Source: Methylobacter sp. (lineage in GTDB: Bacteria > Pseudomonadota > Gammaproteobacteria > Methylococcales > Methylomonadaceae). Taken from it: a stretch of 64,000 bases of DNA. Shown one piece after another: positions 61,544-64,000 of this stretch. Both the position numbers and the translations under genes were made by a program. Each line of letters opens with the position of its first letter. Position 1 is the first letter of the stretch. The stretch covers positions 27,637 to 91,636 of the forward strand of contig NZ_JALOCF010000015.1 in the NCBI RefSeq assembly GCF_023227905.1, in the 5' to 3' direction. The notes below the pieces were generated by a model. The model was given only the letters and a program-made list of their open reading frames with translations. It searched no databases and was not told the origin of the DNA.

Positions 61544-62314
61544 ATGATCTTGCCCCGATTTTCTGGACACTTTGCAAAGAGACTATTTTGGCCTCAAACG
61601 CTTCTGGGCTGAGATAGCCTAATTTGGAGTGAAGCCTTTTGCGATTGTAATACACCTCAAACTATTCAAACACTTGATACTTTGCATCGGATCGAGTTAA
61701 AAACCGCTCGCCATGAACAGCTTCAACGTTAAAACTATGGTTCCAGCTTTCCATGGCCGCGTTATCATAACAATCACCTTTCTTGCTCATACTACAGATC
61801 AATGGGTGCTTGTCGAAAAGCCTTTGGTAGGCGGCTGAGCAATACTGGCTGCCTCGATCAGAATGAACAATGACGGCTTTCGGCATGCGCTGACGCCATA
61901 ACGCCATAACGCCATTACCAGGGCATCACACACCAACGATGCCGTCATGCGTTCGGCGATTGCCCAACCCATCACTCGGCGCGAATAAAGCTCAAGCACA
62001 ACTGCCAAATACAAACAGCCTTGTTCCGTCCCAATAGTGGTTATATCCGAAACCCATTTTTGATTGGGTGCAACAGGTAATGAGTGATTGCTGTTCGTGG
62101 TGGCTTTGTATTTTCTAGCCGCTTTCGCTCTCCAACCGTTGATGCGCATGATTTTGGCGGCTCGGTGCTGACTGGCTGATTGACCTTCCTCTTGGCGTCG
62201 CCGAGTAATTCTTGGTGAGCCAGGCCGTCCTTTTTTTTTGGGGGGGGCATTGTTTACCTCGGTTTTAGAGATTACTCTCTTAACCAAGTGCCCGCTAGAT
62301 CGGGGCAAGATCAT
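61544..62314 (-). mobile_element. Defective IS3-type element bounded by perfect 16-bp inverted repeats
   Basis: The ends ATGATCTTGCCCCGAT (61544-61559) and ATCGGGGCAAGATCAT (62299-62314) are perfect inverted copies. The 771-bp interior encodes only pieces of OrfB, so it is smaller than a normal IS3 (about 1.2 kb) and looks internally deleted. Confidence 0.85.
61567..62285 (-). pseudogene. Broken IS3-family transposase (OrfB)
   Basis: On the - strand the frame at 61799-62314 carries KWVSDITTIGTEQGCLYLAVVL (first Asp); the frame at 61662-61907 carries VIVHSDRGSQYCSAAYQ and DNAAMESWNHSFNVEAVHG (second Asp and Glu). After a stop codon at about 61662 the same frame resumes with VYYNRKRLHSKLGYLSPEAF. 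So one frameshift and one nonsense codon break it, and OrfA is missing. Confidence 0.85.
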
Positions 62315-62749
62315 ACCCCAGTAATGAATGTCAACTTGTGGGAGCGGCGAACTGGCACTATCGCCCCCTATGTGTAGGACTGAACTATGTGTAGTACAAA
62401 GATAGCTGCTGATTGCGAAGCTTTATTTCATTGGTCTACTGGGAAAATGAAAGCTGCTTTTCTTGAATTAGTTTTGCCATTGTACTGAAGTGGAAATCCA
62501 CCCACTATCAGGAGATAGCAAGGAATTCTTCCCACCGTCATTTTATTGATGGTTAACCTGATGATGAAGGACAAGGCGCTGGTGAGGTTCCATGAACCCG
62601 ACACGAAAAGGAACTCTATTACCCACCCGATGATGCACCGATGCTGTTCCTTCAGGCACTGAAACTATGTGTAGCGGCGATCTGTCCAATGCAACATCGC
62701 ACAAGGTTCGGGGCGCGAAGTGGCTGTGCAACTATACATAGTTCAGTTC
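62315..62749. other. Segment between two IS elements, with inverted ends
   Basis: No gene is credible here. ACTGAACTATGTGTAG (62379-62394) and CTATACATAGTTCAGT (62732-62747) are inverted copies at 15 of 16 positions. CTATGTGTAG appears three times (62368, 62385, 62665). It may be a non-autonomous element or a relic. Confidence 0.6.
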
Positions 62750-62811
62750 TGATGTGGCTACACTAATCCGGACACACATTTTAAAATACCCTGAAAAGAG
62801 TGTGGTCCCAA

Positions 62812-63108
62812 ATGAACCGAGAAAAACCCAAAACCTATACAGCCGAATTCAGAGCCTCAGCGGTTAAGCTGGCGAATGAATCAGATAAACCCATCGCCCA
62901 AGTCGCCAAAGACCTTGGTATTAATGTTAATACTCTACATACTTGGATAGCAAAATATAGCCGCCCCAAAGAGAGCGATAAAGCTGTGCGAACTGACGAA
63001 CATCTCTATGAAGAATTAAAGCGCCTAAAGAAAGAAAATGCCCGACTGACTGAGGAGCGCGATTTGTTAAAAAAGGCGGCAGCGTACTTCGCCAAGGAGC
63101 AACGGTGA
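62812..63108 (+). CDS. IS3 OrfA (helix-turn-helix transposase subunit)
   Basis: A 98-aa protein: PKTYTAEFRASAVKLANESDKPIAQVAKDLGINVNTLHTWIAKYSR is the DNA-binding HTH, followed by a leucine-zipper-like region (LYEELKRLKKENARLTEERDLLKKAAAYF). It ends in GTGA, overlapping the orfB start. Start at ATG 62812, twelve bases inside a frame that opens with GTG. Confidence 0.92.
   Translation: MNREKPKTYTAEFRASAVKLANESDKPIAQVAKDLGINVNTLHTWIAKYSRPKESDKAVRTDEHLYEELKRLKKENARLTEERDLLKKAAAYFAKEQR
63069..63075 (+). promoter_or_regulatory. Programmed -1 frameshift site (A_AAA_AAG)
   Basis: The heptamer AAAAAAG lies in the correct phase (codons AAA and AAG of orfA at 63070-63075). Slipping back one base puts ribosomes in the orfB frame, which is open from there to 63105, so an OrfAB fusion can be made. 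Confidence 0.75.
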
Positions 63109-63968
63109 AGTACGCCTGGATCAAACAGCATACGACCGAATTTCCAATTGATTCGATGTGTCGATTGATGCAGGTTTCCCGAAGTGCCTATTATGATTGG
63201 CGGCATCGCGTTCAAACCACGATTGAAACGGATGATATAGAACTGACGGCTATTATCCAGAGCGTGTTCAAGAAGAGTCGCGCTACCTATGGAACCCGAC
63301 GACTCCAAAAATCGTTATTAAACCGAGATCGGGTAGTCAGTCGACGACGGATAGGCCGATTGATGCGGGAAGCCGAGTTGGTTTGTAAAACCAAGCGTAA
63401 ATTCAAGGCTACAACGAATTCCAAGCATGACCAGCCGATTGCGCCCAACCATCTGGATCGTCAATTCATAGTGGGCCAACCCAATCAGGCTTATGCCGGC
63501 GACATCACCTATATCCATACTCAGGAGGGCTGGCTGTATTTGGCCGTGGTGATTGATCTGTATTCCCGTCAAGTGGTCGGTTGGTCAATGGCGGAGCATA
63601 TGCGGACTAAACTGGTGAACGACGCGCTACTGATGGCCATTTGGAAACGGAAACCCGAAAAAGGCTTGTTGTGGCATAGCGACCGAGGCAGTCAATATGC
63701 TTCGGACAGTCACCGAGCGCTATTAAAACAGCACGGTATCCGGCAGAGCATGAGCCGTAAAGGCAACTGTTGGGATAATGCGGTTTCGGAAAGTTTCTTT
63801 CATACCTTGAAAACCGAGCTGATACATCATCAGACCTATCAAACCCGAGCTGAGGCTAGACACGCTGTATTTGAGTATATTGAAGTCTTTTACAATCGCG
63901 AACGCCTTCATTCTGCCAATGGCTATATGTCGCCTGTAGACTATGAATTGCAGCACAAAGCTGCTTAA
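63105..63968 (+). CDS. IS3 OrfB (DDE transposase)
   Basis: A 287-aa integrase-core protein. HTH_21-type N-terminus (SMCRLMQVSRSAYYDWRHRV), catalytic Asp in AYAGDITYIHTQEGWLYLAVVIDLYSRQVVGW, Asp in LLWHSDRGSQYAS and Glu in DNAVSESFFHTLKTEL, then YNRERLHSANGYMSPVDYEL. The DDE motif is complete. The annotated start is a GTG overlapping the orfA stop; it may mainly be made by frameshift. Confidence 0.93.
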   Translation: MKYAWIKQHTTEFPIDSMCRLMQVSRSAYYDWRHRVQTTIETDDIELTAIIQSVFKKSRATYGTRRLQKSLLNRDRVVSRRRIGRLMREAELVCKTKRKFKATTNSKHDQPIAPNHLDRQFIVGQPNQAYAGDITYIHTQEGWLYLAVVIDLYSRQVVGWSMAEHMRTKLVNDALLMAIWKRKPEKGLLWHSDRGSQYASDSHRALLKQHGIRQSMSRKGNCWDNAVSESFFHTLKTELIHHQTYQTRAEARHAVFEYIEVFYNRERLHSANGYMSPVDYELQHKAA

Positions 63969-64000
63969 CCGCGTGTCCGGAAAAGTGTTGACACATCATT

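Larger units (their letters stand above)
62750..63998 (+). mobile_element. Intact IS3-family insertion sequence
   Basis: Left end TGATGTGGCTACACTAATCC and right end (read inward) TGATGTGTCAACACTTTTCC are imperfect inverted repeats, each continuing GGACAC. The element is 1,249 bp with orfA, orfB and a frameshift site. No target duplication could be checked at the right end because the window stops. Confidence 0.88.

Noticed and set aside
62543..62731. 62-codon frame on the - strand between the two IS elements
   Set aside because: No ribosome site or family similarity; the stretch looks like a relic.
1..64000. CRISPR array
   Set aside because: No regularly spaced direct repeats with unique spacers were seen; the repeats present are tandem heptamers, palindromes or IS ends.

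Overview
The window looks like the chromosome of a gammaproteobacterial (type I) methanotroph of the Methylobacter/Methylomonas kind. The basis is gene content: an almost complete serine-cycle and C1-transfer gene set (malyl-CoA lyase, malate thiokinase, serine-glyoxylate aminotransferase, hydroxypyruvate reductase, MtdA, glycerate kinase, GlyA, FtfL) lies beside typical gammaproteobacterial housekeeping genes. Genus assignment is inference.

Layout. (1) 1-8.9 kb: a cell-wall elongation and lipoate cluster on the + strand, mrdA (5' end cut by the window)-rodA-mltB-rlpA-dacA-dat-ybeD-lipB-lipA. (2) 9-21.7 kb: a DUF4160/DUF2442 pair with an apparently leaderless promoter, a secreted hypothetical protein, a Pat/YfiQ-type acetyltransferase, a second short RlpA, lnt, an M23 peptidase, an IS5-type remnant, and metH with a glutaredoxin-like gene. 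(3) 21.4-25.2 kb: small membrane and secreted proteins, two of them (43 and 37 aa) very small, and an HTTM-DCC fusion protein. (4) 25.4-28.3 kb: trkH/trkA potassium uptake. (5) 28.4-47.8 kb: the C1 region. mcl-mtkA-mtkB on the - strand diverges from sga and hprA; mdh, mtdA, glycerate kinase, glyA and ftfL follow. Interspersed are a GbsR/MarR-type regulator with an SDR/DUF2269/DUF4166 operon, a CDF metal transporter, fetAB and a DUF2281/PemK toxin-antitoxin pair. PEP carboxylase and methenyl-H4F cyclohydrolase are not in the window. (6) 48.2-51.3 kb: a spermidine-synthase-like protein, a YgiQ radical SAM protein and tRNA-Thr(UGU).

(7) 51.3-64 kb is accessory DNA beginning just after tRNA-Thr: two AT-rich orphan genes, a tyrosine integrase, a hypothetical protein, an excisionase-like protein, a 902-aa primase-helicase candidate and a cysteine-cluster protein. 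On the opposite strand lies a tight three-gene operon encoding an Mrr-type nuclease, a Sel1-repeat protein and a coiled-coil J-domain protein. The window ends with a broken IS3 relic, a segment bounded by inverted repeats, and an intact IS3-family element with a canonical frameshift signal.

The intergenic DNA is unusually rich in dispersed palindromic and 7-bp-periodic repeats. The most promising candidate for an undescribed system is the nuclease/Sel1/J-domain operon carried by the integrative element. All calls are from reading the sequence; no database search was possible.
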